64,000 nt of DNA from NCBI RefSeq assembly GCF_037646345.1, contig NZ_JBBEWR010000002.1, positions 1-64,000 of the forward strand. The letters are read 5' to 3'. The notes under the pieces are model-generated. The model did no database searches, was not told the DNA's origin, and saw only the letters and a program-made list of their open reading frames with translations. This document shows positions 17,725-26,900 of this stretch, one piece after another. Numbering within the stretch: the stretch's first letter is position 1; each line of letters begins with the position of its first letter. Both the position numbers and the translations under genes were made by a program. Origin of the DNA: Ascidiimonas aurantiaca (lineage in GTDB: Bacteria > Bacteroidota > Bacteroidia > Flavobacteriales > Flavobacteriaceae).

Positions 17725-17732
17725 CAAAAATA
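17725..17732 (-). promoter_or_regulatory. Predicted -7 box of tamL promoter
   Basis: TATTTTTG on the minus strand matches TAnnTTTG, about 33 nt upstream of the tamL start, in the 50-nt divergent gap with the methyltransferase gene. Confidence 0.5.
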
Positions 17733-17742
17733 CATTATTTGA

Positions 17743-18480
17743 ATGGTTAGCAAAAACCAGACCAGACTAATACGCAGTCTGGATCAAAAAAAGTACCGTA
17801 ATAAATACGGATTGTTTGTGGCTGAAGGATTAAAAGTAATTGAAGAATTATTAAAATCCTCCATTAAACCTAAAGTATTATATACCACACAGAGTGATTT
17901 GTACACAAAAGTTACCTGCGAAGTATGTGTAATTACCGAAAAAGAACTTCAGAGTATAAGTTTTCTTTCAACGCCCAATACCGTACTGGGCCTTTTTGAA
18001 ATACCCGTTCCTGAAAAACCTTTACCTCAGGGTTTGCAAGTAGCGCTAGATAGTGTGCGTGACCCGGGAAATTTAGGCACAATTATTCGCTTGTGCGACT
18101 GGTTTGGTGTAAATCATCTTATATGTAGTCTTGACACGGTGGATTGTTACAACCCTAAGGTGGTTCAGGCCACTATGGGTTCTCTTTCAAGAGTTCAGGT
18201 ACAGTACACTTCTTTAGAGAGCTACCTGTCTTCCTCTTCCATTCCTGTTTTTTCTGCGGTTATGGAAGGAGCAAATGTATATACTGCCAGTTTACCCCAT
18301 GAAGGTATTATAGTAATGGGAAATGAATCGAACGGGATCTCGCCGGAAATAGCCGGTTTGTGTGACCATCAATTAACTATTCCCCGTTTTGGCGATATGA
18401 AACAAACAGAAAGCCTTAACGTAGCAATGGCAACTGCTATTTTGTTAAGTGAGTTTAGAAGAGGTACTATTCAAAAGTGA
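17743..18480 (+). CDS. TrmH/SpoU family RNA 2'-O-methyltransferase
   Basis: This 245-residue SPOUT enzyme methylates a ribose 2'-OH of rRNA or tRNA using S-adenosylmethionine. The N-terminal substrate-binding part includes KYGLFVAEGLKVIEELL. The C-terminal knot domain has DSVRDPGNLGTIIR (motif 1), VMGNESNGIS (motif 2) and TESLNVAMATAILL (motif 3). It resembles RlmB-type methyltransferases; the exact target cannot be assigned. Its 3' end overlaps the convergent porT gene by 14 nt. Confidence 0.9.
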   Translation: MVSKNQTRLIRSLDQKKYRNKYGLFVAEGLKVIEELLKSSIKPKVLYTTQSDLYTKVTCEVCVITEKELQSISFLSTPNTVLGLFEIPVPEKPLPQGLQVALDSVRDPGNLGTIIRLCDWFGVNHLICSLDTVDCYNPKVVQATMGSLSRVQVQYTSLESYLSSSSIPVFSAVMEGANVYTASLPHEGIIVMGNESNGISPEIAGLCDHQLTIPRFGDMKQTESLNVAMATAILLSEFRRGTIQK

Positions 18481-19177
18481 AATTAATAAAAATGGCCCGT
18501 GTAAACATACCGTTAATGTTGGATGTCCATGGACTGTTGGGATCTGCATCTGGTACCAGTTCGTCATTAAAGGCAAACACCCCGCGAATAGAAGGTGAGA
18601 ACTTGAAGTAGAACAGGTAAAAATCGATCCCGAAGCCCAATTCGTAATAGTAGGTAGATCGTTTCATACGAAAGTTTCCGTTACTATTATCATCCAGGCT
18701 GTCTTCATTGCTGCCCAGGTTGATGGAAGTAGATACCCCACCCACAATAAAAGGTTTAAAGTTCCCCAGCCGCTTGGTACTGGCTTTTATTAATAAAGGG
18801 AAGTGAATATAGGTAGAGCGTACTTCTCTGAAAAAGTCTCTTTGGTCTGTAAACCCTGGAAACCCGAGATCTCTTTGAGTATAATACAGGCCCGGTTCAA
18901 ACCTAAGATCAAAATAATCATTAATACGTAGGTTTCCAATGAGCCCTACATTGAATCCTACCGTTTTCGATACCAGAACATCTCCGGTATTTTCATTGTA
19001 ATCAAATTTAAAATCATATTGATTGAAGCCAAGAAAATATCCCCAATGTACCCTTTGTTTGTCAAAGTTTTCCAGATTAAGGATCGGATTTTCATTAAAT
19101 TGACTATACACCGAAGTCACCAGGCCAAAGGCGGTAAGTATTGAAAAAAAGTATTTTTTCATGGGCATACGTTTCAT
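18467..19177 (-). CDS. porT: Type IX secretion outer-membrane protein PorT (SprT)
   Basis: This 236-residue protein has a signal peptide and then an eight-strand-type beta-barrel rich in Tyr, Phe and Gly (YFLGFNQYDFKFDYNEN, FDLRFEPGLYYTQRDLGFPG). It matches PorT, an outer-membrane component needed for the Bacteroidota type IX secretion system that exports adhesins, enzymes and gliding proteins. Placement directly downstream of ubiE is the usual flavobacterial arrangement and supports the call. The start at 19177 lies 3 nt past the ubiE stop, which suggests coupling; the alternative start at 19162 (MKKYFFSIL) gives a more typical signal peptide. Confidence 0.88.
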   Translation of the reverse strand: MKRMPMKKYFFSILTAFGLVTSVYSQFNENPILNLENFDKQRVHWGYFLGFNQYDFKFDYNENTGDVLVSKTVGFNVGLIGNLRINDYFDLRFEPGLYYTQRDLGFPGFTDQRDFFREVRSTYIHFPLLIKASTKRLGNFKPFIVGGVSTSINLGSNEDSLDDNSNGNFRMKRSTYYYELGFGIDFYLFYFKFSPSIRGVFAFNDELVPDADPNSPWTSNINGMFTRAIFINFTFE

Positions 19178-19180
19178 GAG

Positions 19181-19909
19181 CTATTTTGATGCAACATATA
19201 TGGTGGCTACCCCAAAAGTCTGAGGATGATCTTCCACACTTATAAACCCGATTTTACGTAAAATATTGTTGAAGTCCTCCCCACATGGAAAAACAGAAGC
19301 AGATTCTGATAAATAACGATAGGCAGATTTATCTCTGGAGAACATTTTACCAATGAGAGGCATTACAGTACCTGTATAAAGCCGATAACCCTGTTTGAAT
19401 GGGGTTTTTTGAGGTACAGATGTTTCCAGTATCACCAATTTCCCCTTATCCTTAAGAACGCGTAAGATCTCAGACAAACCCTTTTCCAGAGTTTCAAAAT
19501 TTCTCACTCCAAAAGCTACGGTTACCACATCAAACGTTTTATCATCAAAAGGCAGGTCTTCACTGTCGCCCACTACCATGTCAATCGTGCCCGACAGGTT
19601 TTTATCAGTTACCTTTTGCCGTCCTACCTCCAGCATGCCCTTTGAAATATCGAGGCCCACAATTTTCTTTGCTCCCGTGGCAACCATATGAATGGCAAGG
19701 TCTCCGGTACCTGTAGCAATATCCAGAATATTCTCTGGTTTTGAAGCGCTAACCATACGCACTACTTTCTTGCGCCAGTTTACATCAAAACCAAAAGATA
19801 TAACACGGTTAAGCCCATCGTAATTCTCTGAAATAGTATCGAACATTTGTGTAACCTGTTCTTTTTTACCCAGATCAGAATCCTTGTACGGAGTAACATT
19901 TTTGGCCAT
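19181..19909 (-). CDS. ubiE: Demethylmenaquinone methyltransferase
   Basis: This 242-residue S-adenosylmethionine-dependent enzyme makes menaquinone from demethylmenaquinone. It shows the UbiE signatures YDGLNRVISFGFDVNWRKK, the SAM-binding motif ILDIATGTGDLAI and the post-motif GVRNFETLEKGLSEILRVLK. I chose the start at 19909 (MAKNVTPYKD) rather than the in-frame ATG at 19969. A TATCTTTG -7 box lies at 19925-19932, inside the longer reading frame, so the transcript would begin after the upstream ATG. porT follows after 3 nt. Confidence 0.95.
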   Translation of the reverse strand: MAKNVTPYKDSDLGKKEQVTQMFDTISENYDGLNRVISFGFDVNWRKKVVRMVSASKPENILDIATGTGDLAIHMVATGAKKIVGLDISKGMLEVGRQKVTDKNLSGTIDMVVGDSEDLPFDDKTFDVVTVAFGVRNFETLEKGLSEILRVLKDKGKLVILETSVPQKTPFKQGYRLYTGTVMPLIGKMFSRDKSAYRYLSESASVFPCGEDFNNILRKIGFISVEDHPQTFGVATIYVASK

Positions 19910-19924
19910 TCTCTTAATTTTGAG

Positions 19925-19932
19925 CAAAGATA
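19925..19932 (-). promoter_or_regulatory. Predicted -7 box of ubiE-porT promoter
   Basis: TATCTTTG on the minus strand matches TAnnTTTG exactly and lies 16 nt upstream of the chosen ubiE ATG. It argues against the longer N-terminal extension. Confidence 0.6.
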
Positions 19933-20002
19933 CTATATTGAAACCGGTTTTAAATAGCATCTGTCTCAAACTTCTTTATGCAGTAATGTTTTAATTTTCA
20001 CG

Positions 20003-20010
20003 TATATTTG
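20003..20010 (+). promoter_or_regulatory. Predicted -7 box of trkAH promoter
   Basis: TATATTTG matches TAnnTTTG exactly, 25 nt upstream of the trkA ATG. It is divergent from the ubiE box. Confidence 0.6.
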
Positions 20011-20034
20011 CAATGCAAATAGTGCTTATTTCAG

Positions 20035-21384
20035 ATGAAGATAATAATTGCGGGCGCCGGTGAGGTTGGATTTCATTTGGCAAAATTACTCTCCTACGAA
20101 TCACAGGATATAACCCTTATCGATACTCATAAAGACAGTTTAGCCTATGCCGATACGCATTTGGATATAAAAGTATTGAAAGGAGATGCTACTTCCATAA
20201 GTATGCTTAAAGAGGCCAAAGTAGCCTCTTCAGACCTCGTCATAGGAGTAACCTCATCAGAAACCACCAATATCACTTTATGTGTACTGGCAAAGCAATT
20301 AGGCTGTAAACGAACTATTGCACGAATATCAAATACAGAGTTTATTGATAACAAAGAGCTGATCAAGTTTTCAGACCTGGGTATAGATGAGCTTATCTCT
20401 CCTGAAGAGCTCGCTGCAGAAGAGATACAGTTGTTGCTGGACCAGTCTGCTTTTAATGACAGCTATGAATTTGAAGATGGGGCCCTGATCATGGTAGGTA
20501 CCCCTTTACAGCGAACCGCTCCTTTTGTAGGTAAATCGGTAAAAGAAGCCGCCAGGATATTTCCTGAACTTCATTTTATCCCTATAGCCATTCAGCGTTT
20601 TGGAACACAATACACATTAATACCCAGGGGTGACACAGTGTTTAAAGAAGGGGACCAGGCATATTTTATTACTTCGAGAGAAGGCGTAGATGACCTCTAT
20701 AAACTTACGGGTAAAACACGTGAGGAAATCAAGAATGTGATGATCCTGGGGGGTAGTAAAATAGGATTTAAAACAGCCAGAGACCTTTGCTCCAATAAGT
20801 TTAAGGTAAAACTTATTGAAAAGGACAGAAATAAAGCATTTGATCTGGCAGATGAACTCCCTAATGCTTTGATCATTAATGGCGATGGCCGAAATGTAGA
20901 GTTACTGGAAGAAGAAAATCTCGAAGAGATGGACGCGTTTATATCAGTTACCGGTAATTCGGAAACCAATATTATGTCCTGCCTGGTAGCCAAATCAAAG
21001 AACATTAAAAAAACCATTGCCCTGGTAGAGAATATGGATTATTTTCAGTTGTCACATTCTATCGGTATTGATACGCTGATTAATAAAAAACTGCTCGCTG
21101 CCAATAATATATTTCGCTATATCAGGAGAGGAGAAGTTGTGGCGCTTACGCGACTTAACAATTTGAATGCAGAAATACTGGAGTTCATTGTAAAGCCTTC
21201 TTCTGCAGTTACCGGAAAACAGATACGGGATATTGATTTTCCGCGTTCTGCCATTATTGGAGGGGTTATTCGTGACGGGGAAGGGATTATAGCCTTAGGA
21301 GATTTTCTTATAAAAGCGGGAGACCGCGTAGTAGTTTGTAGCTTGCCCCGATCCATAACTAAAGTTGAAAAACTTTTTCTCTAG
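20035..21384 (+). CDS. trkA: Trk system potassium uptake regulatory protein TrkA
   Basis: This 449-residue cytoplasmic protein binds NAD(H) and gates the TrkH potassium channel. It has the duplicated RCK layout: an N-terminal Rossmann domain starting IIIAGAGEVGFHLAKLL, a TrkA-C domain around residues 140-220, then a second Rossmann domain starting VMILGGSKIGFKTARDL and a second TrkA-C domain ending GDRVVVCSLPRSI. The length equals that of full double-RCK TrkA. trkH follows 2 nt after the stop, so the two subunits are co-translated. Confidence 0.96.
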   Translation: MKIIIAGAGEVGFHLAKLLSYESQDITLIDTHKDSLAYADTHLDIKVLKGDATSISMLKEAKVASSDLVIGVTSSETTNITLCVLAKQLGCKRTIARISNTEFIDNKELIKFSDLGIDELISPEELAAEEIQLLLDQSAFNDSYEFEDGALIMVGTPLQRTAPFVGKSVKEAARIFPELHFIPIAIQRFGTQYTLIPRGDTVFKEGDQAYFITSREGVDDLYKLTGKTREEIKNVMILGGSKIGFKTARDLCSNKFKVKLIEKDRNKAFDLADELPNALIINGDGRNVELLEEENLEEMDAFISVTGNSETNIMSCLVAKSKNIKKTIALVENMDYFQLSHSIGIDTLINKKLLAANNIFRYIRRGEVVALTRLNNLNAEILEFIVKPSSAVTGKQIRDIDFPRSAIIGGVIRDGEGIIALGDFLIKAGDRVVVCSLPRSITKVEKLFL

Positions 21385-21386
21385 TT

Positions 21387-22880
21387 ATGTTAAAACTAAA
21401 CTCCAGGATCATTTTTCATATAATGGGACTTTTGCTCCTGTTTAACGGGGGGTTTATGCTGCTCGCTGCCCTGATAAGCGGTATTTACAATGATGGAGTT
21501 ACCTTAGATATTTCCCTGGCAGGTATTGTAACCATATTCTCAGGAACACTCCTCATGTTCGTAACCCGGGAGCATGATAAAGAACTTAAAAAACGCGAAG
21601 GATACCTCATTGTTACCTTTGGGTGGATATGTATGTCACTTTCAGGCATGTTACCCTATTTGTTTTCAAAAGAGATACCAGATTTAACGAATGCCTTTTT
21701 TGAAACCATGTCTGGTTATACCACTACAGGTGCTTCCATTTTAAAAGATATAGAATCACTTCCTGAAGGGATACTTTTCTGGAGAAGTACCACGCATTGG
21801 ATAGGAGGTATGGGTATTATAGTACTGGCCATAGCTATTTTACCCTTGTTAGGAATTGGGGGTATGCAGTTGTTTGCCGCCGAAGCACCTGGCCCCAGTG
21901 CCGATAAGCTACACCCGCGAATTACCGATACAGCCAAACGTTTATGGCTCATATATTTTGGATATACCCTGGCCGAAACTATTTTGTTAATGGTTGCCGG
22001 GATGTCTTTTTTTGATGCCATTAACCATTCAATGGCCACATTATCTACCGGTGGATTTTCAACCAAAAATGCGAGTATTGCCCATTGGAATGATCAGCCT
22101 ATGATACAGTATATTATTATGCTGTTTATGTTCCTGGCGGGTACCAACTTCATCCTGAGCTATTTTGCTTTCAAAGGAAGGTTCCGTAAGGTCATTATGG
22201 ATGATGAATTTACCTTTTTCGGAAGGTTTATTCTCGTTTTTGCCATTATTTGTGCACTGGTTATTTACTTTCAGGCAAATGTTCCGGTTTCTGAGTATCA
22301 TCCGCAGGTATGGGGCAGATTGGAAAGTGCCGTTAGGCACGGTTTGTTCCAGACACTCGCTGTAATTACTACTACCGGTTTTGTTTCAGCTGATTATACA
22401 ATGTGGACCCCTTTCCTTACAGTTGTATTTTTTGGTTTTATGTTTCTTGGAGGGTCTGCAGGATCTACTTCAGGAGGTGTCAAATTCGTAAGGCATTTGC
22501 TCATGATTCGCAATGGACTATCTGAGTTTAGAAGAACTTTACACCCTAATGCGGTAATTCCCGTACGGTACAACCGAAAATCAGTTTCCGGAGGTATTGT
22601 TTATAATGTTTTAGGGTTTTTTATAGTCTATATGCTTATGTTTATTATCGGAGCCCTTGTATTAGGGTTTATGGGGCTGGATTTTGAAACTGCGGTAGGT
22701 GGCGCAGCTTCTTCCCTGGGAAATGTAGGACCCGCTTTGGGAGACCTTGGGCCACTTGATAATTACAATGCATTGCCCGCTTCCGGAAAATGGTGGTGTG
22801 CCTTTTTAATGCTTTTAGGAAGGCTTGAACTTTTTACCGTACTTATTATTATCACCCCGTACTTTTGGAAAAAGATCTGA
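21387..22880 (+). CDS. trkH: Trk system potassium transporter TrkH
   Basis: This 497-residue inner-membrane protein is the ion-conducting subunit of the Trk potassium uptake system. Selectivity-filter-like loops are visible, including TTGASIL, STGGFST and ITTTGFVSADY, plus GNVGPALGDLGPLDNY near the end. About ten hydrophobic membrane segments are spread along the chain. It lies 2 nt after trkA. No terminator hairpin is evident after it. Confidence 0.95.
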   Translation: MLKLNSRIIFHIMGLLLLFNGGFMLLAALISGIYNDGVTLDISLAGIVTIFSGTLLMFVTREHDKELKKREGYLIVTFGWICMSLSGMLPYLFSKEIPDLTNAFFETMSGYTTTGASILKDIESLPEGILFWRSTTHWIGGMGIIVLAIAILPLLGIGGMQLFAAEAPGPSADKLHPRITDTAKRLWLIYFGYTLAETILLMVAGMSFFDAINHSMATLSTGGFSTKNASIAHWNDQPMIQYIIMLFMFLAGTNFILSYFAFKGRFRKVIMDDEFTFFGRFILVFAIICALVIYFQANVPVSEYHPQVWGRLESAVRHGLFQTLAVITTTGFVSADYTMWTPFLTVVFFGFMFLGGSAGSTSGGVKFVRHLLMIRNGLSEFRRTLHPNAVIPVRYNRKSVSGGIVYNVLGFFIVYMLMFIIGALVLGFMGLDFETAVGGAASSLGNVGPALGDLGPLDNYNALPASGKWWCAFLMLLGRLELFTVLIIITPYFWKKI

Positions 22881-23200
22881 TACCTGAAAAATCACCATCT
22901 GTTCTGCTTAAAGTGTAAACAGCAGGATATATTTCCGGCGAATTATGCTCTTAATTTCAACAACACTTAGATGCTGTTTTTTTATAACAAAAAAATCTTT
23001 TAATTAAGACAATGAAGAGGAATGACATATTTATAAAAACAGATATATTGTGTAGTAAAACATAAAAAAATGCTAAAATATCTGATTTTTAATAAAAAAT
23101 TACTAATTTTAAAAGTCTTCAAGTCTTAATTTGCCCCGATTCGACTTATTTGAATCACCTTTTTTGCGAGTAACTAAGGAAATTTTAAATTTTATATAAA

Positions 23201-23332
23201 ATGGAGGCAAATATTTTCAGCGGCAATAGTATTCTGGAGTGGTTCCTTAAGCTAGTTGTTTTTCTGCTTATTTCATTTCTATCTCTTGTGGTAGTTGCGG
23301 CAGTAATTAAATTGGTTGGGTTTATTGTATAA
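23201..23332 (+). CDS. Small single-span membrane protein (43 aa)
   Basis: This short reading frame encodes MEANIFSGNSILEWFLKLVV followed by a strongly hydrophobic segment rich in Val, Leu, Ile and Ser and ending KLVGFIV. Residues 14-43 could form one membrane helix, with a short polar N-terminus. It lies in a 566-nt gap between trkH and the convergent sua5 gene, preceded by the purine-rich TAACTAAGGAAA about 15-25 nt upstream. I do not recognise a family. Conservation of the reading frame in relatives would decide whether it is expressed. It could be a small partner of TrkH, but nothing in the sequence proves that. Confidence 0.5.
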   Translation: MEANIFSGNSILEWFLKLVVFLLISFLSLVVVAAVIKLVGFIV

Positions 23333-23363
23333 AACTACTTTCAAACCAGATATCGAAGTTTTA

Positions 23364-23387
23364 TAAAAAGGAATGCAAAAGCATTCC
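23364..23387 (-). terminator. Intrinsic terminator after sua5
   Basis: A 7-bp stem (GGAATGC/GCATTCC, loop AAAA) is followed by TTTTTATAA on the minus strand, 60 nt past the sua5 stop. Confidence 0.65.
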
Positions 23388-23447
23388 CTTACCCGTTTAT
23401 GCCTAGACGTAAATCCCCACGCAAAAAGGTTGTTATGAAATACTGCC

Positions 23448-24422
23448 TTAGGGATAGGTTAGAGTTGATGCTCTGTTAAGTCGGTCATTAATAGCCTTTC
23501 CTACCCCTTCTTCCGGTATCTTCTCGATAATAAGTATGTCAATTCCTGAATGATCCATTTCATGCATACTTTTATACAAATTTCGGGCAATCTCTTCAAG
23601 GCTACCGGTTTCAGAAAGAATGATTTCTTTAAATATTCCTTTTGTTCCAGGTTTATGCATCGCATAGATAATCCCGATCTTTTTGCCAGCATTGTGAGCT
23701 ATAGCTCCTTTCACATCATTGGTAACGATTGTAGGTGTTCGCGGCGAATAGTGAGAAGTAAGCATGCCGGGGGCTTCCAGTGTTTTTATCCGTGCATCTG
23801 CAATTAAAGGCTTTTTGTTTAAAACTTTCTGTATCTCTTCTGCCGTTATACTTCCCGCTCTGTAAATTATGGGCCATTGGTTCTCATCCCATCCCAAAAT
23901 AGTAGATTCAATACCTTTTTCACAAGGGCCACCATCTAAAATAAGAGGAATACGCTCTCCAAGTTGTTTTTCTACATGTTCCGGCAGGGTAGGACTTATA
24001 TAACCAGATGGGTTTGCACTGGGGGCCGCTAACGGATATGATATTTTTTCGAGTAATTCTCTGGTAAGCGGGTGTGCAGGAATACGAACTGCAACCCTGG
24101 TATTTCCGGCGGTTATTATTTCCGGTACTTTACCGGTCTTGGGTACTAAGAGGGTAAGGGGCCCCGGCCAGAAAGCATTTGCCAGTTTAAGGGCATCATC
24201 ATGTAAGGGCCCGGTATAAGGTACCATAGAAGGCAGATCCGGGAAATGAAGGATCAAAGGGTTGTTGGCAGGCCTGTTTTTGGCCTGAAAAATTTTTTGT
24301 ATCGCTTTTACCTGCGTGCCATTAGCCGCGAGCCCATACACCGTTTCTGTTGGGATGGCTACCAGTTCATTAGTATTTAAAAAAGCAATTGCTTTTTTCA
24401 GATCCTTTGTAATCAGAGCCAT
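23448..24422 (-). CDS. L-threonylcarbamoyladenylate synthase (Sua5 type)
   Basis: This 324-residue enzyme makes threonylcarbamoyl-AMP from threonine, bicarbonate and ATP, the first step of the t6A37 modification of ANN-decoding tRNAs. The N-terminal YrdC domain has VAIPTETVYGLAANG, KIFQAKNRPANNPLILH and LAAPSANPSGYISPT. The extra C-terminal domain (residues about 210-324, starting at APGMLTSHYSPRTP) marks the longer Sua5/YwlC form rather than the short TsaC. A TAATTTTG box lies 20 nt upstream. The family is secure; the choice of symbol (sua5, ywlC) varies. Confidence 0.94.
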   Translation of the reverse strand: MALITKDLKKAIAFLNTNELVAIPTETVYGLAANGTQVKAIQKIFQAKNRPANNPLILHFPDLPSMVPYTGPLHDDALKLANAFWPGPLTLLVPKTGKVPEIITAGNTRVAVRIPAHPLTRELLEKISYPLAAPSANPSGYISPTLPEHVEKQLGERIPLILDGGPCEKGIESTILGWDENQWPIIYRAGSITAEEIQKVLNKKPLIADARIKTLEAPGMLTSHYSPRTPTIVTNDVKGAIAHNAGKKIGIIYAMHKPGTKGIFKEIILSETGSLEEIARNLYKSMHEMDHSGIDILIIEKIPEEGVGKAINDRLNRASTLTYP

Positions 24423-24441
24423 GGCACAGTTTTAGCAATTG

Positions 24442-24449
24442 CAAAATTA
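24442..24449 (-). promoter_or_regulatory. Predicted -7 box of sua5 promoter
   Basis: TAATTTTG on the minus strand matches TAnnTTTG exactly, 20 nt upstream of the sua5 ATG. Confidence 0.5.
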
Positions 24450-24505
24450 CAAACTTAAATCAAAGTTTTAGCTACAATTATACACTGAGCTAACACTCAA
24501 ATGTA

Positions 24506-25102
24506 CTAATCTGACTTTAAGTCTTCCAATATGGCATCTGCATCTCTCAATACATTCTGGTAACACCTCATCACCCAACGTGTAAAAAGAACAAACAACA
24601 GGATGCCCACCGGAATGAACCAAAGTAGTTTTTGATTGATCTCTAAGTCTTTTCCGAGGAGTATTTTTGCCATTACGGGAGCAAGGGTAAACATAAGTAC
24701 AAAACCCAGATACATACTCAGCTTTTGGGCAAAAACAAATTGTTTTTTGCCTTTGGCAAATGCCAGTAAGGTTTCTTTATAGGTGAGCTTTAAAGGCGAT
24801 ATCCGTTTCATTCTTTTTATAGTAGTCAGAGACCATATTGGCAAAATGATAAGGATGCCTATAGAGACCATTGCCATAATGCGATAAGAAAGAGTGTCCA
24901 GTTTTGACAGGTTTGCCAACAAATAAAATCCTGCGACAAAACAAACTATGCTGCTCAAAACTTCGGGTATAGCGATCCTGCTTAAACGGTCTTTAAATTG
25001 TAACTGAGTCATTTTAAGGATCATTTCATTTGTTAATTGCTTTTGTTGTTCCAATTGTTCGGCCATTTCAGACCATACATTTTTCATCTCATCTAGCTCC
25101 AT
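24506..25102 (-). CDS. Four-helix membrane protein, possible anti-sigma partner
   Basis: This 198-residue protein has a charged N-terminal region with coiled-coil character (MELDEMKNVWSEMAEQLEQQ). Four hydrophobic segments follow at about residues 45-62, 74-92, 122-142 and 150-172. It begins 1 nt after the stop of the upstream ECF sigma factor gene, so the two are translated together. This layout is common for membrane proteins that accompany ECF sigma factors in Bacteroidota and suggests an anti-sigma or sensing role. No zinc-binding anti-sigma motif (HxxxCxxC) is visible, so that role is inferred from context only. Confidence 0.65.
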   Translation of the reverse strand: MELDEMKNVWSEMAEQLEQQKQLTNEMILKMTQLQFKDRLSRIAIPEVLSSIVCFVAGFYLLANLSKLDTLSYRIMAMVSIGILIILPIWSLTTIKRMKRISPLKLTYKETLLAFAKGKKQFVFAQKLSMYLGFVLMFTLAPVMAKILLGKDLEINQKLLWFIPVGILLFVLFTRWVMRCYQNVLRDADAILEDLKSD

Positions 25103-25103
25103 T

Positions 25104-25613
25104 TTACTTGTTTTTAATAATACGTGTCTTGAGTTTTTCTTTTATTCGCGATAAACGAGTTCCCACATTAGAAAGCGTTAGACCGGATATTTCGGCAATT
25201 TCTTTATAACTGCGGCCTTCCAGATACAGAAGTACCAATGCCTTTTCCAGATCATTTAATGTTTTAATACCAGCATACATTTGTTTCAAACGTTCTTCAA
25301 AAACCTGGTCGCAATGTTCTACCTGTTTTAGTATCAGTTCATTTACGGTTACTGAAGGGCCTCTTCTCTTTTGTTTTTTAAATTGTGTAATGGCCGTGTT
25401 TAGGGCTACTCTGTAGATCCAGGTACTTATTTTTGATTCATTTCTAAAAGAGTCAAAAGCTTTCCATAGTTGGTATATAATATCCTGATAAAGATCCTTT
25501 TGGTCATCTCTGTTGGAGGTGTAAATGGTAGTTACCTTAAAAATAAGTCCTTCATTTTCTTTTATGACTTTGGTAAACCTTTCTTTTTTGTCCATACGGA
25601 TCCTGTTTTTCAC
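25104..25613 (-). CDS. ECF-type RNA polymerase sigma factor
   Basis: This 169-residue protein is an ECF sigma factor. Region 2 has NRDDQKDLYQDIIYQLWKAF and WIYRVALNTAITQFKK; region 4 has the helix-turn-helix segment YLEGRSYKEIAEISGLTLSNVG ending in SRIKEKLK. Start choice is open: the ATG at 25595 (MDKKERF) is as plausible as 25613. The gene is coupled to the four-helix membrane protein downstream. The upstream region runs divergently to an AraC regulator gene. Target genes cannot be read from the sequence. Confidence 0.9.
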   Translation of the reverse strand: MKNRIRMDKKERFTKVIKENEGLIFKVTTIYTSNRDDQKDLYQDIIYQLWKAFDSFRNESKISTWIYRVALNTAITQFKKQKRRGPSVTVNELILKQVEHCDQVFEERLKQMYAGIKTLNDLEKALVLLYLEGRSYKEIAEISGLTLSNVGTRLSRIKEKLKTRIIKNK

Positions 25614-25868
25614 ATTAGTAGCTGTTTATAGTCAAAAATCACAAAAAACTAAAAAAAACATAGAAGGATATATAAGCTTACTGAGGTTACGACTTCATCA
25701 TTCTTCTCAAAATATATCTGCAGTTAGTTAGATTATTGTTTAGTGTTTAAACAATATAATTATTTGGGTTTTGAGGAACAAAACCTGCGATATTCAATTA
25801 TTATGATAACTTTGGAGTGTTATTTATAGATAATTATTTGTTTGCAATCATCTGAAAGGTAATATGTA

Positions 25869-26684
25869 ATGATTCCGGAAAGCAAATACGCCATAAGTGA
25901 ATATATGGCAAAGGAGCCTGATAATCTTCTTATTAAGAGTATATATAAGATGCATTGTGAGAGTGTGGATTATCATTTTTTCCTTCCGGATGGTTACCCT
26001 GAAATTATGCTTTCAAGTGCTCCGCTTTTAGTATTAAACGCAAATGGGATGGTACTAAAACCTGTGAATAGTCTTTTTTGGGGGCAAAACCGATTCTGTG
26101 GATGGCTTAAACCACGACAACCTTTCAGTGCGGTTGGGTTAAAATTTCAACCCTGGGTTTTGTCTAAAATATCCAAAAACACATCTTTTTTAGTAGATAC
26201 CGTAAAAGATGCCAAAACTCTGTTTTCCTATCAATTTCTAAAGCAAATTGATAAAATAAATACGGTTAACTGGGAAATTGAAGATAACAAGGCCAATCTA
26301 ATCAGCGTACTTTGTGAGATGTTTCAAGATCACTTTGGTGAAAACTATATGGTTAAGAGCAATTTCTGTTCTACCGTAGAACTATTAAAGAAAAAAGAAG
26401 GGAGTGCAAAAATACATGATATTCTTCCCGTGTACAGGCAATCTATACGTTCGCTCGAGGTAGATTTTCGAAAATATGTGGGCATTACTCCCAAAGAATT
26501 TCAACGTCTTATCCGGATCAGAAAAGCAGGCAGAGATCTCATAAATGGTAATGATATATTGGGAACCGCTTTAAAAGCGGGATATACTGATCATTCTCAT
26601 TTTACACGAGATTTCAAAAGCTTTAGCTTAAAAACGCCAAAACAGTTTGTCAACGAAAAGGTAATTCTGCTTTCTGAAATATAA
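25869..26684 (+). CDS. AraC family transcriptional regulator with DUF6597-like N-terminus
   Basis: This 271-residue protein has an N-terminal sensor region (residues 1-150) with LPDGYPEIMLSSAPLLV and SAVGLKFQPWVL. The pattern is that of the DUF6597 sensor common in AraC proteins of this phylum. The C-terminal AraC DNA-binding domain includes RQSIRSLEVDFRKYVGITPKEFQRLIRI and AGYTDHSHFTRDFKSF. The ligand is unknown. It stands alone, divergent from the ECF sigma gene and upstream of a broken peptidase gene. Confidence 0.88.
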   Translation: MIPESKYAISEYMAKEPDNLLIKSIYKMHCESVDYHFFLPDGYPEIMLSSAPLLVLNANGMVLKPVNSLFWGQNRFCGWLKPRQPFSAVGLKFQPWVLSKISKNTSFLVDTVKDAKTLFSYQFLKQIDKINTVNWEIEDNKANLISVLCEMFQDHFGENYMVKSNFCSTVELLKKKEGSAKIHDILPVYRQSIRSLEVDFRKYVGITPKEFQRLIRIRKAGRDLINGNDILGTALKAGYTDHSHFTRDFKSFSLKTPKQFVNEKVILLSEI

Positions 26685-26900
26685 CCACTGCGCTTTTTTA
26701 CAATTTTTTAAATGTAATATTTAGTTCTTTTGTCAGTGTCAATTTCATCTATTCACTAACTATCACTGTCTGCATAGATATCTATAGCATTTGGGGAGAT
26801 GAAAAATCTTTTTTCTGTAAATGAATAGGTAAGTATCTATTAATCTTAAGTTTCATTACAAGCGTTAAAGAATTAATTATTTACAACAGGCAAATTTTTT

